A stretch of 64,000 nt of DNA. It comes from Trachythela sp. YZ-2020 (lineage: Eukaryota > Cnidaria > Anthozoa > Malacalcyonacea > Clavulariidae). The stretch is taken from contig JADLSH010000218.1 of assembly GCA_016169945.1 (NCBI GenBank), positions 868,001 to 932,000 on the forward strand. The letters run 5' to 3'. The position numbers and the translations under genes are program-made. Every line of letters starts with the position of its first letter. Within the stretch, counting starts at the first letter, position 1. Below, in pieces: positions 34,958-46,554 of the stretch. Under the pieces are notes generated by a model. It worked only from the letters and a program-made list of their open reading frames with translations, had not been told where the DNA came from and searched no databases.

Positions 34958-37165
34958 AAGGGGCACCAATAATTGGGGGAACACCAATAAATGGTCATGC
35001 ATATTGTGATTTCTAGTTAAATACACGTAAGTTATGTATGTTATATAAGCTAAGGAAAACTTTTACGCTGGCTATGATAAATATACAACTTTAGGAACAA
35101 CAAACTAGGTGTCGCTTATTCCAAATCTGGATTGAAAGGTTAGATATGCCACAAAACGCAGATAAGGCCAGATCGATATTTTCCAAACGTGGTCTAGATA
35201 GGACGATAGACGTGTCTCGAAGACAAGCCATTTCATGTTAATTTAGTGATTCATCACGTATTGGTACGATTTGTAGTCCGCTGCTTTTCATTATATACAG
35301 ATATTTACAAATAATTATTGTGAAAGCACTCTAAAGTGCATTTAAAAACTTTTTCGAGCGCATGATTCCATACCCCTAAATGTACCACACCTTTAGCATT
35401 CGATTCCAGTGCCGCTGTGCAAGCCTTCTCTTTGAGCCCTCCCTTTAGAAAGGTGTGTATATAATCAAAAGTGTGTAATGTCTGAGGTGCGTAAAATTGG
35501 GAAAGTGTGTATACACACATACATAGATACATACACACATACACACATACATACATATATACATACATACATACATACATACATACATACATACATTATT
35601 CAGTTCATTCCCCGTTGGAGCTTTGCAGTGGCCGATTACATCAAGTATCTCGCTTACCTATATCATGTACGTAGCCTACATAATATATGGTGATATTACT
35701 TTCCTAATCTGTATATCCTCACCCACCCAGTCAACTTTCCCTGTGGGAGGAAACCGGAGTGCCGGAAACCCAGGACTTTTCGCATGAGCGTTGACTTACT
35801 CTTTTCACATGAGTGTGATGAGTATAGTCCTCAGGGATAATCGAACTCAAGACTCAGAGGTGAAAGGCGCTTGTCCTGACGACTGCGCCACCGAAGCCCC
35901 CGAAGCACACGAAGGTGTGTATTCGCCAAAAAGGTGTGTATCAATACAAATCTTTTGTAAATAGAAGGTGTGTTTAATAAAGGTGTGTATTTGCGTAAAT
36001 ACAAGGTGTGTATAATCGTACCCACCTAAGGTGTGCATTTTTGTAAACAAGGTGTTTATAAATACACACCTTGTCATCAATCTTTCAAACTATGTGTAAT
36101 TATACATATTTTTCTAAAGATGTGTATTTGAACACACCTTAGATGTGTATTATTACACACTAGTTTTTAGAGTGAAGTAAGACTTGTAAAAGGTACGAAT
36201 CTGCCAATTCTTGCAGCGTGGTAAAGGACGTCGTCATGTAGTACTAAAAATTTAATGCGTTATTGAATACATTAAGTATACGTAATATAAAAATCCAGCT
36301 TGAGTTATATAGCGAAAGAAAAGACGAAAGATCAGATTCATCGTTCCGTTTACAAAAGTTAGCCTAACATTTTCCGTGTGAGTATTCGCCAGAAATACAA
36401 AGTTTGCTTCTTCAAGCGAGTTCGTTGTGTATAAACGTGGCCTCAAGCTTTTGTTTAACGGTTTATATTTTTGTTCTAGATCTATTTGGTATGATTATGT
36501 ATAATCTTATGTGCATGTACTATACATTTCCGGAAAGATTAGGGTCTTAGCTTTCCCTTTCGACCTAAGTTTGGAATCTTTATCCTTTGCTGGATAAGTT
36601 TGTTTAATTCTGGACCAGAAATCTTTTGGGTTATTCAGATTTTCTTTAGGCCTGCTCTGTGATCTTAGTTTGCCTTAAATCGCCCTATCTCGCCTTATAT
36701 CGAAGCTAAACATTTATCCCTTAAACTCGCACTAAAATGCCTAAACTCGCCAACTAAATTAAAATGCTGAGAATAGTAAATACTATATACAGTTTAAACA
36801 CCCTTTCCCAGGGAGAGTGGGGGCGGTTTTGGTTGTTTATTTCAGACAAGTTTAGGGGGGGAGCTTATGCGAGGAAGCTTGCTGGAAAGAGGAGGCTTAA
36901 CGGAAACACGTGAAGTTACATGCTGATTGATTAGTATAGGTAATAGTATGTGGTTTCTGAGTGCAATTTGGATATAACATGCACGGGAGTGAGTTTTTGA
37001 AAGACCCAGGAGTTGTCGTGGGTCCTCATGTTTTAGAGGGGCCAGGGCAAGAGCATTTTTAAGGACAAATGCTATATAGAAGTCATACGAGCAAAGTTCG
37101 AGCAAAGGCAATGGGGGCGAGGGTTAGCCGTAAAGGCACAAAGCCCGGCAATCCATGCTAATGTT
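34958..37165 (-). mobile_element. Single arm of E1 (second family copy)
   Basis: Collinear with the E1 right arm (about 19760-20208, then 21522 to about 23165) but without the hAT, giving the empty hAT site near 35400. It includes the SINE (about 35615-35930, minus), the (CATA)n tract at 35508-35595 and the AAGGTGTGT motif cluster. It ends near 37165, about 235 bp short of the E1 homology. It contains several small indels relative to E1. Confidence 0.75.
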
Positions 37166-37174
37166 GACTGATTC

Positions 37175-38726
37175 TATAAACTTATATTGGGGAAAACGTA
37201 AACGAGTCCGATTTCCGATATTTTCATGGATATATTTTTATTCAAACACGTTTTCGCATTGTCAAACAACGAAGAGAAAGTAAAATTCCCGCTCGTATAT
37301 GCAGGTATGCTTGACCACACGAATATTCCGACAACATAACAAATTTACAATTTTTTCGACTGAGGTTTCAACGATAGGGTGCACCATGGCCTCCTGCCTG
37401 CCCCCTCCCCGGCAACGGCACGCATCGTAAATTGCAAAGATAAAGACTCAAAATAGCACGAGTTCGAAGGACGAGTGCCATTTGAGGTCTTTGAAAAACT
37501 CACGAGAGCATGTTATATCCAAATCTCACGAGAAATCATGCTATTACTTATTAATAATATGCATAAATATGTTCGAGACAATTATACTTTCAACTTAGTA
37601 GCTTCGGCCAGGCCGTCGGCAAACCGTCGACTCATAAAGTTTTCGATCCATTTATTATTATCTGTATGAATTGTCAAGCATTTGAAAGTGAACTGCACTA
37701 TGTAGATTCTATGTAAACTAAATTTTCCACCTTTTATATAACTTTTAAGTCGTCATTTTCGTCCTGAAAATCCAAATTAAGTTTAGGCGAGCGGGCGCCA
37801 TGTTGTTTTGTGTTGAGCAACTTGCACAGGACCTAGGTCAAATTTGATTGGTTCTTACTGATTACAGATTCTTGCACTGTGACTACAGAAAATTGCACTC
37901 TGATTACAGAAAATTGCACAGTGATTACAAAACATTGCACTGTGATTACAGATTTTTACACTGCTGTTTGGGATTAACTGCACTGAATTCAACCAATCAC
38001 AGTCGAGTAATATTTTTATGTATATGATTATAGCCGAAACACAGTAAGTTACACACTATCAAGCACAGATATATTATATAATGTAGGAACCCTTATATTC
38101 AAACAGAAAAAAATCAGGACGGCAAGAATCAGTCTGTTTTCAACATTTGATCTATTTCAATAAGTATAATTAATATACCAATATTGTTAATGACATGAAC
38201 TTCCAGAACAATTCATAACATTTTTTATTGAAAATGGTGAGGGGCCTATAAATTACAGGACTTTAGCTTTTGCACAGTTCCTTTCTTACATTTTATACAA
38301 GTGCTGAATTGCAGTTGTTCACAACATTTAATATTTTAACAGTGTTGAAGCTTACATAAATTGATAAACCACAGCATGATCCTAGTCAACTTTTATACTC
38401 AGCCTTGTCCGATTCACATTTTTATGGCAAGGAAATTATAAATTATTTTCCCCATTGAACATTTTGGAAATATTTATCACATAAATGTCATACCTGCATA
38501 TCTATCATATCGTCTTATGTGACACCAAAAGCTGGCATTTTAATGGATTCATTTAAATATATACTTCATGTTAGCCACCGCGGAAGAGAGCCTTCTGTTA
38601 GACTATCCAACGAAATTTATTATTCAACTCTGAGAAACTTTGTATAAATTTTTTGTATATCTCCTTATTTATCGGGAACTTGATATAGAGTTCTAGTTAT
38701 TAAATAAACACAGTGAAATGAAATAA
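37175..38726 (+). repeat. Segmental copy B, first part
   Basis: Collinear with 29945 to about 32280 of copy A, without the palindrome-rich insertion. It contains the minisatellite of about 20 bp at 37856-37975. No gene is seen. Confidence 0.65.
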
Positions 38727-39322
38727 GACGTAGAAAATTCGATCAAATTACCCCTGTAATGAAAGAGCTGCACTAGCTTCCCGTCAGCCAACGTATCATC
38801 TACAAGATACTTCTTGTCACCTACAAGGCTCTAAATGGTCTTGCACCAAGTTACGTTGGGGATATGCTACAGCCGCTCAAATCAACAATGAATCTACGTT
38901 CATCGATGAAAGGATTCTCTCTCTCAGTATCTCCACACGAAGTTGGTCTGACTATGTCAAAGATCATTTTCATATGCTTCGCGCCTACATTATGGAATGA
39001 ACTTCCAGATCCAGTACGCCATGGTGAATCTATATCTACTTTTCAAACAAAATTGAACACATATTTATTTAAAAATTTCTATATATAAGTAACTGACACT
39101 AGTTTTACCAATTTTAATTATTGTTAGTCGTATCTATCTAATTGATTTTTTATCTAATTCACTTTTTTATATTGACTTTTATATGGTAATGATAAATATA
39201 GCAACTAAATTTTTAAATGGATGGATGTAAATATACTAAATTTTAAATTTTCTAATATTGTAAAAGCGCGATTTAGCTATAGGAAATAGCGTTATAGAAA
39301 TATATATTATTATTATTATTAC
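38727..39322 (+). pseudogene. 5'-truncated LINE 3' fragment
   Basis: This stretch is absent from copy A. It encodes the extreme C-terminus of a CR1/L2-like ORF2, recognisable from LPVSQRIIYKILL, YKALNGLAPSYVGDML, FAPTLWNELPDPVR and FQTKLNTYLFKNFY (38864-39088 is open). An in-frame stop sits where the conserved LHWLPV Trp is expected. The 3' end is a (TAT)n-type tail near 39305-39320. It is a dead-on-arrival insertion. Confidence 0.75.
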
Positions 39323-39847
39323 TATATTTGCAACGTAAATTCCGAAGCTTATTTGGTAAGTTTAATACATATTTAAATTCGTTTGAATAACTATAATGTG
39401 TTGCCACATTAACCACATGGGCGCGGTCTCCGTTTTTTTTTTTTTCCATCCTGAGACTTGTGGCTGCCAACAGATCACTACATCGTGGAGTTTGAAGTGA
39501 AGCTGAAGTCTAACTTTCTGACACGATTTCCCATCAATGTTACTCCAACTGACAGTATTGATGATGACTGGGAACAATGGAAGGATACTTTCTTAACTGC
39601 TGTGAAAAGCTACATCCCAATGAGAACTGTCAAAGACACAAATAGTCCACCATGGATCAATAAAGAAGTGCGTCGTCTAATCCGTAAGAAGTACGAAGCT
39701 CTAAAGCAATACCGCAAGAACAAATCTGCTGATCGAAAGCGTAAATTACGAAGCGTTACTCAACAAATCAAATACCTGATTCGAAGTAAACACTGAGGCT
39801 ATCTGCCTAAAATAGAAAGCTCGTTCTATGAGTTACCATAAATCAAT
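39323..39847 (+). pseudogene. Non-LTR reverse transcriptase fragment, copy B, 5' part
   Basis: Paralogue of 32300-32820. The open part (39458-39796) has the same endonuclease end (PTDHYIVEFEV) and basic linker. It differs by a stop at 39794 and a 20-bp deletion near 39830. It continues at 44726 after the ISL2EU insertion. Confidence 0.75.
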
Positions 39848-40589
39848 GGGCGACTTGCGCTAGAGCAATGCATCACGGTATATTAATTACACGGCAGAAT
39901 TTTTCAACATGGCGATTGCGTCTTTCGCTCTTATGTTGGTCGTGAATAAGTGATAAATACACGTGTATTATTTTCGTTTACTTTGCAGTAAAAGCTTTTA
40001 TAAATTCGTTGGAGGCTTATTCGGGCCTGTGTCTTCTCATGGAATTCGTACAAGCCATAGATTTTGAGATATTTAACACGGCGGACACGACGTGCAAACT
40101 GAAACATGGCTTTCATCGGACATGAAGGAGCAGAAATTTTTCCTTTTCGAACACTTAGAAGGTGAGTACATCGATAACATTTACTTTAAATAAGAGGCAC
40201 ACATTCGCTCGTCACTTGCAAGAAATATTTCCGCGATCGAGCTGTTTTTAAAGGTTTGAGAGGATAAAATGTTCGTACACGAAGCCGGCTTAAAACAACA
40301 CATGCTTTGATCAAGTGTTACATTTTCAAACCAAAACATTGAATTTGTTTGGCGGGAAAAATATAAGTTGAATTTGTCGGACATTTCGTTTTTGAAAATT
40401 TACACTGTTGACACTGTATAAAAAAGTACTTTTAAGTACTGTTGGCTGTTCTTTTACTGTTTTTGGAGAATTGGAAAATAAATTTTATCGTACGTGTGCT
40501 TGAAATACTCGAACGTTGCTGTCGCTAGTCACTTGGTTTGTTTTTTTACGAATTTCCGACGTGTTTCGGTGCTTCTTTGTGGCAAAAAT

Positions 40590-42310
40590 ATGGAGCACAC
40601 AGAAGAAGTAGTTTTGAAAAGTAGAGGAGGGACAACTTGTTGTGTACCACTTTGTACAAGCAACAGCATGAAGAGCAAAAATTTGTCTTTTTACCAAATT
40701 CCTCTGGAGTCAAATACAAAAGAAAAATGGCTAGACTTGTTAGGCAAACAAAAACAACCTTTGAAAAGCCACAAAGTTTGTTCACTACATTTGCCTGGGG
40801 CCGGTTGTATAAAAATGTAGTTAAAGTTAACTATAGTTAGCGTTAACTACCGTAGTTAAATCCTTAACTATAATTAATAGTTAACCACATGACTTAGCTG
40901 CGTTGCACAAAACGTAGTTAGTCGGGTAGTTAACTAATCACACACTTAACTGCGCGTGGGGTTCGCGTGGGGTGATTAAACATGAAATAATACAAAGTAA
41001 GCGCTGATTAGCAACCGCTGTCAAGCATTTTGAAATCGACTGCGGACTTATATTTACCAAAAATGGCGGTATTTTGATTCAAAATATTGAAAATATGCAA
41101 GAAAATAAGACATAAAGACCAATAAAGTCTACGAAAAAAGCGTATTTACCATGAAAGTCAAACTGCAGTTCTTTGGTAAAAACGGCATTGTTTTCTTTGT
41201 TATGGGTTGCCTCTCGTCATCGATAAATCTTCCTATGCAAAAAATATATTCCGTTTTCGTCGAAAAGACCAAAATTATAGCATTTTAAAAGCTCACGAGT
41301 ATGAGAAAAACCTTTCTAGGGAAGATGATGATGGAAAACCCTCGGTAAGCGTTGCTTTTAGTATTTTTTTGACTGATTAAAGTTCATCACTCCTACAAAA
41401 CGCCATATTTAACTACGTTTTGGGAAGTTAACGACACCCTAGAGCATAGTTAACTTTAACTACGTTTTAACTGCAGTTTACACTAACCATAGAGTTAACA
41501 ACTATTTAACTAGAAAACGGGTAGTTAAAAGTAGTTAAGAGTTTTATACACCGGCCCCTGGTGGTAAGACAAACAAAAAACAGCAGTGAAGGTCGAGGCA
41601 GCAGTAGCACTGATTGTCCTAATGTAACCAATGTTCCTACCCTTGTTGAACATCAGTCAACTGAGGATGGGTCTCAACATGCTGAATTGAAACCCAAACA
41701 TGAGGAGTTATTAAACAAATACAACCAGTGTGTACTACGCATAGAACATGTCATGGCAAGTGATGCAAATTTCAAATTTTATACAAGTTTTCCAAATTCA
41801 AGTGTTATTATTGATTGTACGGAAATTTATATTGAAATGCCCACATAATTTCGAAGCCAGTCTGCAACTTATTCATCGTATAAAAATCACAACACGGCTA
41901 AAGGGCTCGTTGGGATATCGCCTGCTGGATATCCAGCATTTATATCCGAGCTTTATACTAGGAGGTCCAGTGATAAACAGATCACAAAAGATTGTGGCAT
42001 TTTCAATTTGCTTGAGCCGGGAGATGATGCCATGGCTGATCGAGGGTTTGATATTGAGAATCATATGCCTAGTGGAGTCAGCTTGAATATCCCACCTTTT
42101 CTAAATAGAGCTAATCAACTGTCAGTGACCAATGAAAGTGAAACAAGAAAAATTGCAGCAGTTGGAGTGCACGTAGAAAGGGCAATCCAACGTATTAAAT
42201 GTTTCAGGATTATAAAAAACATTTTCCCTTTGAGTATGGCATCAGAACTGAACAAAATTTGGGTAATTTGTTCATATCTAACACTTTTCGCAGCTGCCCT
42301 TAATAAATGA
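40590..42310 (+). pseudogene. THAP-DDE transposase (ISL2EU), disrupted
   Basis: The first exon-like segment (40590-40798) is a THAP zinc finger: CCVPLC, a W in EKWLDLLG, and CSLHLPG. A 758-bp MITE interrupts the reading frame right after the THAP C-terminus. The frame resumes at 41562. The DDE_Tnp_4 domain follows: the first catalytic Asp in VIIDCTEIYIEM, the second in AMADRGFDI and the catalytic Glu in HVERAIQRIK. Lesions are a TAA at 41846-41848 between the first two acidic residues and an internal deletion. The deletion joins the KFYTSF segment directly to PNSSVIIDCTE, removing the helix-turn-helix region normally between them. The catalytic triad survives but the protein cannot be made. 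Confidence 0.85.
40799..41556. mobile_element. MITE inside the THAP transposase gene
   Basis: The ends GGCCGGTTGTATAAAA and TTTTATACACCGGCC are inverted, flanked by CCTGG on both sides (40794-40798 and 41557-41561). A 3-bp CTG duplication is equally compatible. Both ends are packed with GTAGTTAA-type motifs. Removing it restores the continuity of the transposase reading frame. It has no coding capacity. The superfamily is uncertain. Confidence 0.75.
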
Positions 42311-42419
42311 AAAGTCTGCTGCCGAATAAAACTTTGTACACAAAAAACAATTACTAACAGTACATACATAATTTTGTAATTTGATAGTTTAATCTTTATT
42401 AAGTTCAGCATAAATGTAA

Positions 42420-43796
42420 CTAAAGTAGAACAAAGTAAGTTTTGGCAGCATAGTTTTGTTCCACAATTCACTGTCAAAGTAAATCCTTTCACAATGAACT
42501 TCCTTTGTTGTATATATTAAAAAATCAGCCCATTCTACATTGCAGGAAGCCATAATGCCTTGCACCTGGAAATAGTATGCATGATTTCTTTTCAACATTG
42601 GCTTAGGGTCATTCTCATTTGGCACCTGTAGCTAAAATGAAGAATCCATGCAGGCTTCTTCGATTGTCATGTTCTTTTTAGAGAATGGACACTTCATCTC
42701 CCCAATACCATATGGTTTCTCCTCACTAGGATCATACAGTAAACAATCTGGACTTGCACCTAGCCATGAAGCTTGTGCATTGACCACCAACCATCACTCA
42801 ATACATGCTTTGATTTGCTTTCCATCATAAAAACAATTTTCTAAATCTGTCACAATTGCATTTTGTTCATTGCTATGTCCCCATTGACATGATTGTGGAA
42901 TTTTTGTTTTGCTACCAGCAGATTAAAACTGCTTAGAAAGTATTGACTTAGGAAAAATGTTTTCCCGACGTTTCAAAACTAAGCCAAAATTTGAGGCGGT
43001 TAAACGAAGTCGCCTTTCTTCAAACCAGAGGTCATTGTCTGATTGCCCTCTTGTGTTGCATTCAATATCATGAAATTGTTCTTTTGTTTTGAACAAAAGG
43101 TGTATGCTGTGGACATGGCAAGTTCTTACATACTTCAGCAAAGCTAGGGATGGTTATCTGGTTCAATATCGAATCTCTTATTTCCACATTATACAAGAGA
43201 TTGGCACTCTGTTCAGCCTCAGTAAACCTCTTTTTTGAAGGCAAAGCTTCTCGAAACTCATTATAGTCACACGGTTGACAATTGTTCGATTCCAGAAGGC
43301 GTTCAAAATAATTGCATATGTTTGCAGCTTTCAACCCATCCTTCAGTTTTTTAATGTCATTTTCATTCACATTTCTAGCGAAAGCATGTGCTGGGTTATT
43401 CTCGGTTGACTGAGCAGTTGTGTATGATTTTTTTCTTGAAGTAGCTTTGGTAAATTTGACATGATCAAAAAGTGCAGCAGATTTTGTATATTCACTTGCT
43501 GGTACATGCCACTGTTGTAGTAATTGCGTACAAGTTAAGTCGTCTGGCATTTCAGTTACCTCAAGCTGAATGAAGTCCAGAATTTGAAACAATAAGGCAG
43601 CTACATGCTTGCAGCAACCACCCTTTCCAGCTACACAAGAACAACTTGCATGTGAAACTTTACCAGTGTCTTGTTGTAAATGAGCATAAACAGTATATCG
43701 CGCCTTCTTCATTGATGCATGTACCTCACTTTTTACAAGAAAGAAACGTTCAGTGCCTTTCATAATATCAGCCTTGTCTTGTACTTTGGTGACCAT
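42420..43796 (-). pseudogene. SWIM zinc-finger / YqaJ-like nuclease of ISL2EU, disrupted
   Basis: The N-terminal open part (43068-43796) has a SWIM finger (CSCVAGKGGCCKHVAAL) at about residues 52-68 and a helical linker. After a frameshift near 43085 the YqaJ exonuclease fold begins: RGQSDNDLWFEERRLRLTAS near 42995-43065, then GASPDCL and GEMKCP (the acidic and E-x-K residues of the PD-(D/E)XK-like site), then LKRNHAYYFQVQG near 42555-42595. In-frame stops lie at 42794-42796 (TGA) and 42632-42634 (TAG). YqaJ proteins are phage-recombinase-type exonucleases; in ISL2EU elements their role in transposition is not established. This copy is non-functional. Confidence 0.85.
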
Positions 43797-44725
43797 TTTT
43801 TCTTTAAAAGCAGATGTATGTAAGCTTTTGTATGTTTCTATGGATTTGGTGGTTTGCCGTGTTTGACTGAGGTGTCAGTTATCAAGTTTGAGCAGCTCAT
43901 GTGTGAACGGAGGCATGCCCCGCAGGTTCTTTGTCCACTGTATGCTTGGACCAGGAGATTTACTACCTGTTTTCTCCATATTTTTGCCACAAAGAAGCAC
44001 CGAAACACTTCGGAAATTCGCAAAAAAAACAAACCAAGTGACTAGCGACAGCAATGTTCGAGTATTTCAAACACACGTACGATAAAATTTCTTTTCCAAT
44101 TCTCCAAAAACAGTAAAAGGGCAGCCAATAGTACTTAAAAGTACTTTCTTAAACAGTGTCAACAGTGTAAATTTTCAAAAACGAAATGTCCGACAAATTC
44201 AACTTATATTTTCCCCGCCAAACAAATTAAATGATTTGGTTTGCAAATGGAACACTTGATAAAAGCATGTGTTGTTTTAAGCCGGCTTCGTGTACGAACA
44301 TTTTATCCTTTCGAGCCGTTAAAAACAGCTCGATCGCGGAAATATTTCTTGCAAGTGACGAGCAGATGTGTGCCTCTTATTTAAAGTAAATGTTATCGAT
44401 GTACTCACCTTCTAAGTGTTCGAAAAGGACAAATTTCTGCTTCTTAATGTTCGATGGAAGCCATGTTTCAGTTTGCACGCCGTGTCCGCCGTGTTAAATA
44501 TCTCAAAATGTATGCCTTGTACAAATTCCAGGAGAAGACACAGGCCCAAAATAAGCCTTAAGGAATTTAGAAAAGCTTTCTACTGCAAAATAAACGAAAA
44601 TAATATCCGTGTATTTATCATTTATTCACGACCAACATAAGAGCAAAAGACGCAATCGCCATGTTGAAAAATTCTGCCGTTTAACTAATATACCGCGATG
44701 CTTTGCTTTAGCGCAAGTCGCCCAT

Positions 44726-45430
44726 ACTTCACCACCGGACGGGTCAGAGCAATGAAATAGCATATAATGGTGTCACAGCCAAGACGGCGAAAGAAAAAGC
44801 AGATCTTTTTAACACTTACTTTTCTTCAGTATTTCGTCCACCTTCTACCACCTGTAACTACACGACTCGAACGGAAAATGTAGGGAACATCTCGGAGTTA
44901 ACATTTGATGTAGACGAAGTTGTGCAATTTTTGCGTGCCCTTTATGCCTCGAAAGCATGCAGTGGTCCCGACGGTATTCTACCTCGCCTCTTACAAGTAT
45001 GAGCCCTTGAAATTGCACCAAACATATGTAAGTTGTCTAACCGTTCTTTGCATACTGGTCATGTTCCATCTGAGTGGAAATTTGCGAATGTCACACCCGT
45101 CCATAAAAAATATCTCAGAGAACCGGCGCAACATGACAGACCAATATTTTTGCTGCCCATCGTTGGAAAAGTTCTAGAGCGTTGCCTGTGCATCAGACTA
45201 CATGATAATGTTAGGCACCTTATCACGAGAGTACAACACGGCTTTCTTAGACAGTGATCTTGTGTTACTCAACTATTATCAGTACTGCATGCCATCGGAC
45301 AATCCCTTGAGAAAAACATCCAAACTGACGTTATCTCCCTCGATCTTTCGAAATCATTTGATTCTGTCGATAACCAAATTATTCTCCACAAGCATTCCTG
45401 GTTCTGTGACGTCATTGCATACATAATGAG
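44726..45430 (+). pseudogene. Non-LTR reverse transcriptase fragment, copy B, 3' part
   Basis: Paralogue of 32825-33530 in copy A. It shows the same segments in several frames: YFSSVFRPP near 44820, GPDGILPRLL near 44965-44995, PIFLLPIVGKVLERCL near 45140-45190 and a motif-A-like SLDLSKSFDSVDN near 45330-45375. Motifs B and C are missing. It runs into the 10-bp minisatellite at 45541-45652. Confidence 0.7.
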
Positions 45431-45655
45431 TTCTAGCAGCATCCACCACCACACACCACCACACACCACCACCACCACCTGTCTCCAGTCTACCCAAACT
45501 TGCTCTACCCCATCTCATATGCTAATGATCATGCCCAACCTTGCGCCACCCCGCGCTACCATGCGCCACCCTGCGCCACCCTGCGCCACCCTGCGCCACC
45601 CTGCTCCACTCTGTGCCACCTTTCGCCACCCCTGCGCCACCCTCCGCCACCGCAC
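45431..45655. repeat. 10-bp minisatellite, copy B
   Basis: ACCACC-rich lead-in, then tandem CCACCCTGCG-type units at 45541-45652. Paralogue of 33540-33775. Confidence 0.85.
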
Positions 45656-46061
45656 AAAAGGTGGTCGAACAGCCTGTATATTACTACAACATAGTGTTGT
45701 TTTTAGGGCGACCAAGTGTGAAGACAAACCGCTAGAAACGAGTCAATCGCCGTATAAAACAAGTAAACAATCATCCACAGTTTGTTCCTTATCTTAAAAG
45801 TAATTTAACAGAGCACTCACCTTTACAATGTGAAAAATAGCAAAATTTTGTCTGACCACGTCGAATCGAAGGCACTCCACGCTTCAGCAACTCTGTTCGC
45901 CATGTTGAATATTTCGAAACCATTGGATCGTAGAAACCCAAGACAGAGTAGAAATATGAAACAAAACGTACAGAATTGAAAAAACTTATATCGAAGTGAA
46001 AATGATAAATGTTTTTCTGAAATTCTCATTTTTCCAGCTACTTATTCTGTTTGAAGAAAGC
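45656..46061. other. Unassigned flank of the Polinton
   Basis: No recognised gene. A TTAGGGCGACCAAGTGTG string at about 45705 and a CGCCATGTTGAATATTTCGA string near 45900 weakly resemble the ISL2EU terminal repeat, so a related non-autonomous element may lie here. This is not demonstrated. Confidence 0.3.
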
Positions 46062-46067
46062 AAGCGC

Positions 46068-46360
46068 AGTAGGTTAACCCCCCCCATTCACCGAGCAAAG
46101 GGATGCCGACAATGACGTCATACCGCCAATGACGTAATGATCGGAAATACCCGCCCACATTCGGAATTAATGATGTACGTTCATGAATTAATTACCCGCC
46201 CACATTCGGAATTAATGATGTACGTTCATGAATTAATTACCCGCCCACATTCGGAATTAATGATGTACGTTCATGAATTAATTACCCGCCCATATGAATT
46301 ATTAAGTATGCACGTTCAACTACGTGTATCCGGTTTTAATCAAGATGACGTAATGACATG
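46068..46360. repeat. Polinton left terminal inverted repeat
   Basis: It matches 59100-59392 in inverted orientation with a few substitutions. It contains TGACGTCA (CRE-like) and TGACGTAA near 46112-46138, and three to four tandem copies of a unit of about 46 bp with CCCGCCCACATTCGGAATTA. The homology ends near GATGACGTAATGACATG. Confidence 0.9.
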
Positions 46361-46403
46361 TTTAGTTATATTTAGTGTGCGTTTCAAATGTACTATACAT
46401 GCC

Positions 46404-46410
46404 TATAAAA
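46404..46410 (+). promoter_or_regulatory. TATA-box motif GCCTATAAAA near the left TIR
   Basis: GCCTATAAAA at 46401-46410 matches the TATA motifs upstream of PolB (47330-47338) and of the minus-strand gene next to the right TIR (59090-59098). The downstream product is unclear; a short RNA ending at the stem-loop at 46539 is one option. Confidence 0.45.
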
Positions 46411-46538
46411 AACGAAAATTGATACCCCCACATGAAATACTTTGATAATCACGCATTTATCAAGCCAATAGTGCTTTCCCACTGCCTAAGTTTTATAAAA
46501 CATCGAGCTGGTTGAGAAGCGTACAATACACAAACAAC

Positions 46539-46554
46539 GGCTCTTTTAAGAGCT
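46539..46554 (+). promoter_or_regulatory. Histone-mRNA-like 3' stem-loop
   Basis: GGCTCTTTTAAGAGCT forms a 6-bp stem (first pair G-T) with a TTTA tetraloop, preceded by ACAAAC-AAC and followed by ACCAAA. This closely resembles the animal histone 3'-end element, in which a six-pair GGCYCU stem carries a UUUC/UUUA loop and is followed by ACCA. A purine-rich AAAAGAATTAAACG lies 10-20 nt downstream, in the position of a histone downstream element. No histone coding sequence is next to it. A CCAAT box and TATAAAA lie 50-80 bp upstream. Confidence 0.4.

Larger units (their letters stand above)
39848..44723. mobile_element. ISL2EU-type DNA transposon, 4.9 kb
   Basis: The termini GGGCGACTTGCGCTA and its complement lie at the two ends, next to a 2-bp AT on each side. 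The empty site is in copy A near 32820. The terminal inverted repeats are long, about 745 bp (39848-40592 and 43978-44723). It carries the diagnostic ISL2EU pair: a THAP-domain DDE transposase on the plus strand and a convergent SWIM/YqaJ nuclease protein on the minus strand. ISL2EU (a Harbinger relative) is known for AT target duplications and this gene pair. Both genes are broken. Confidence 0.85.
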
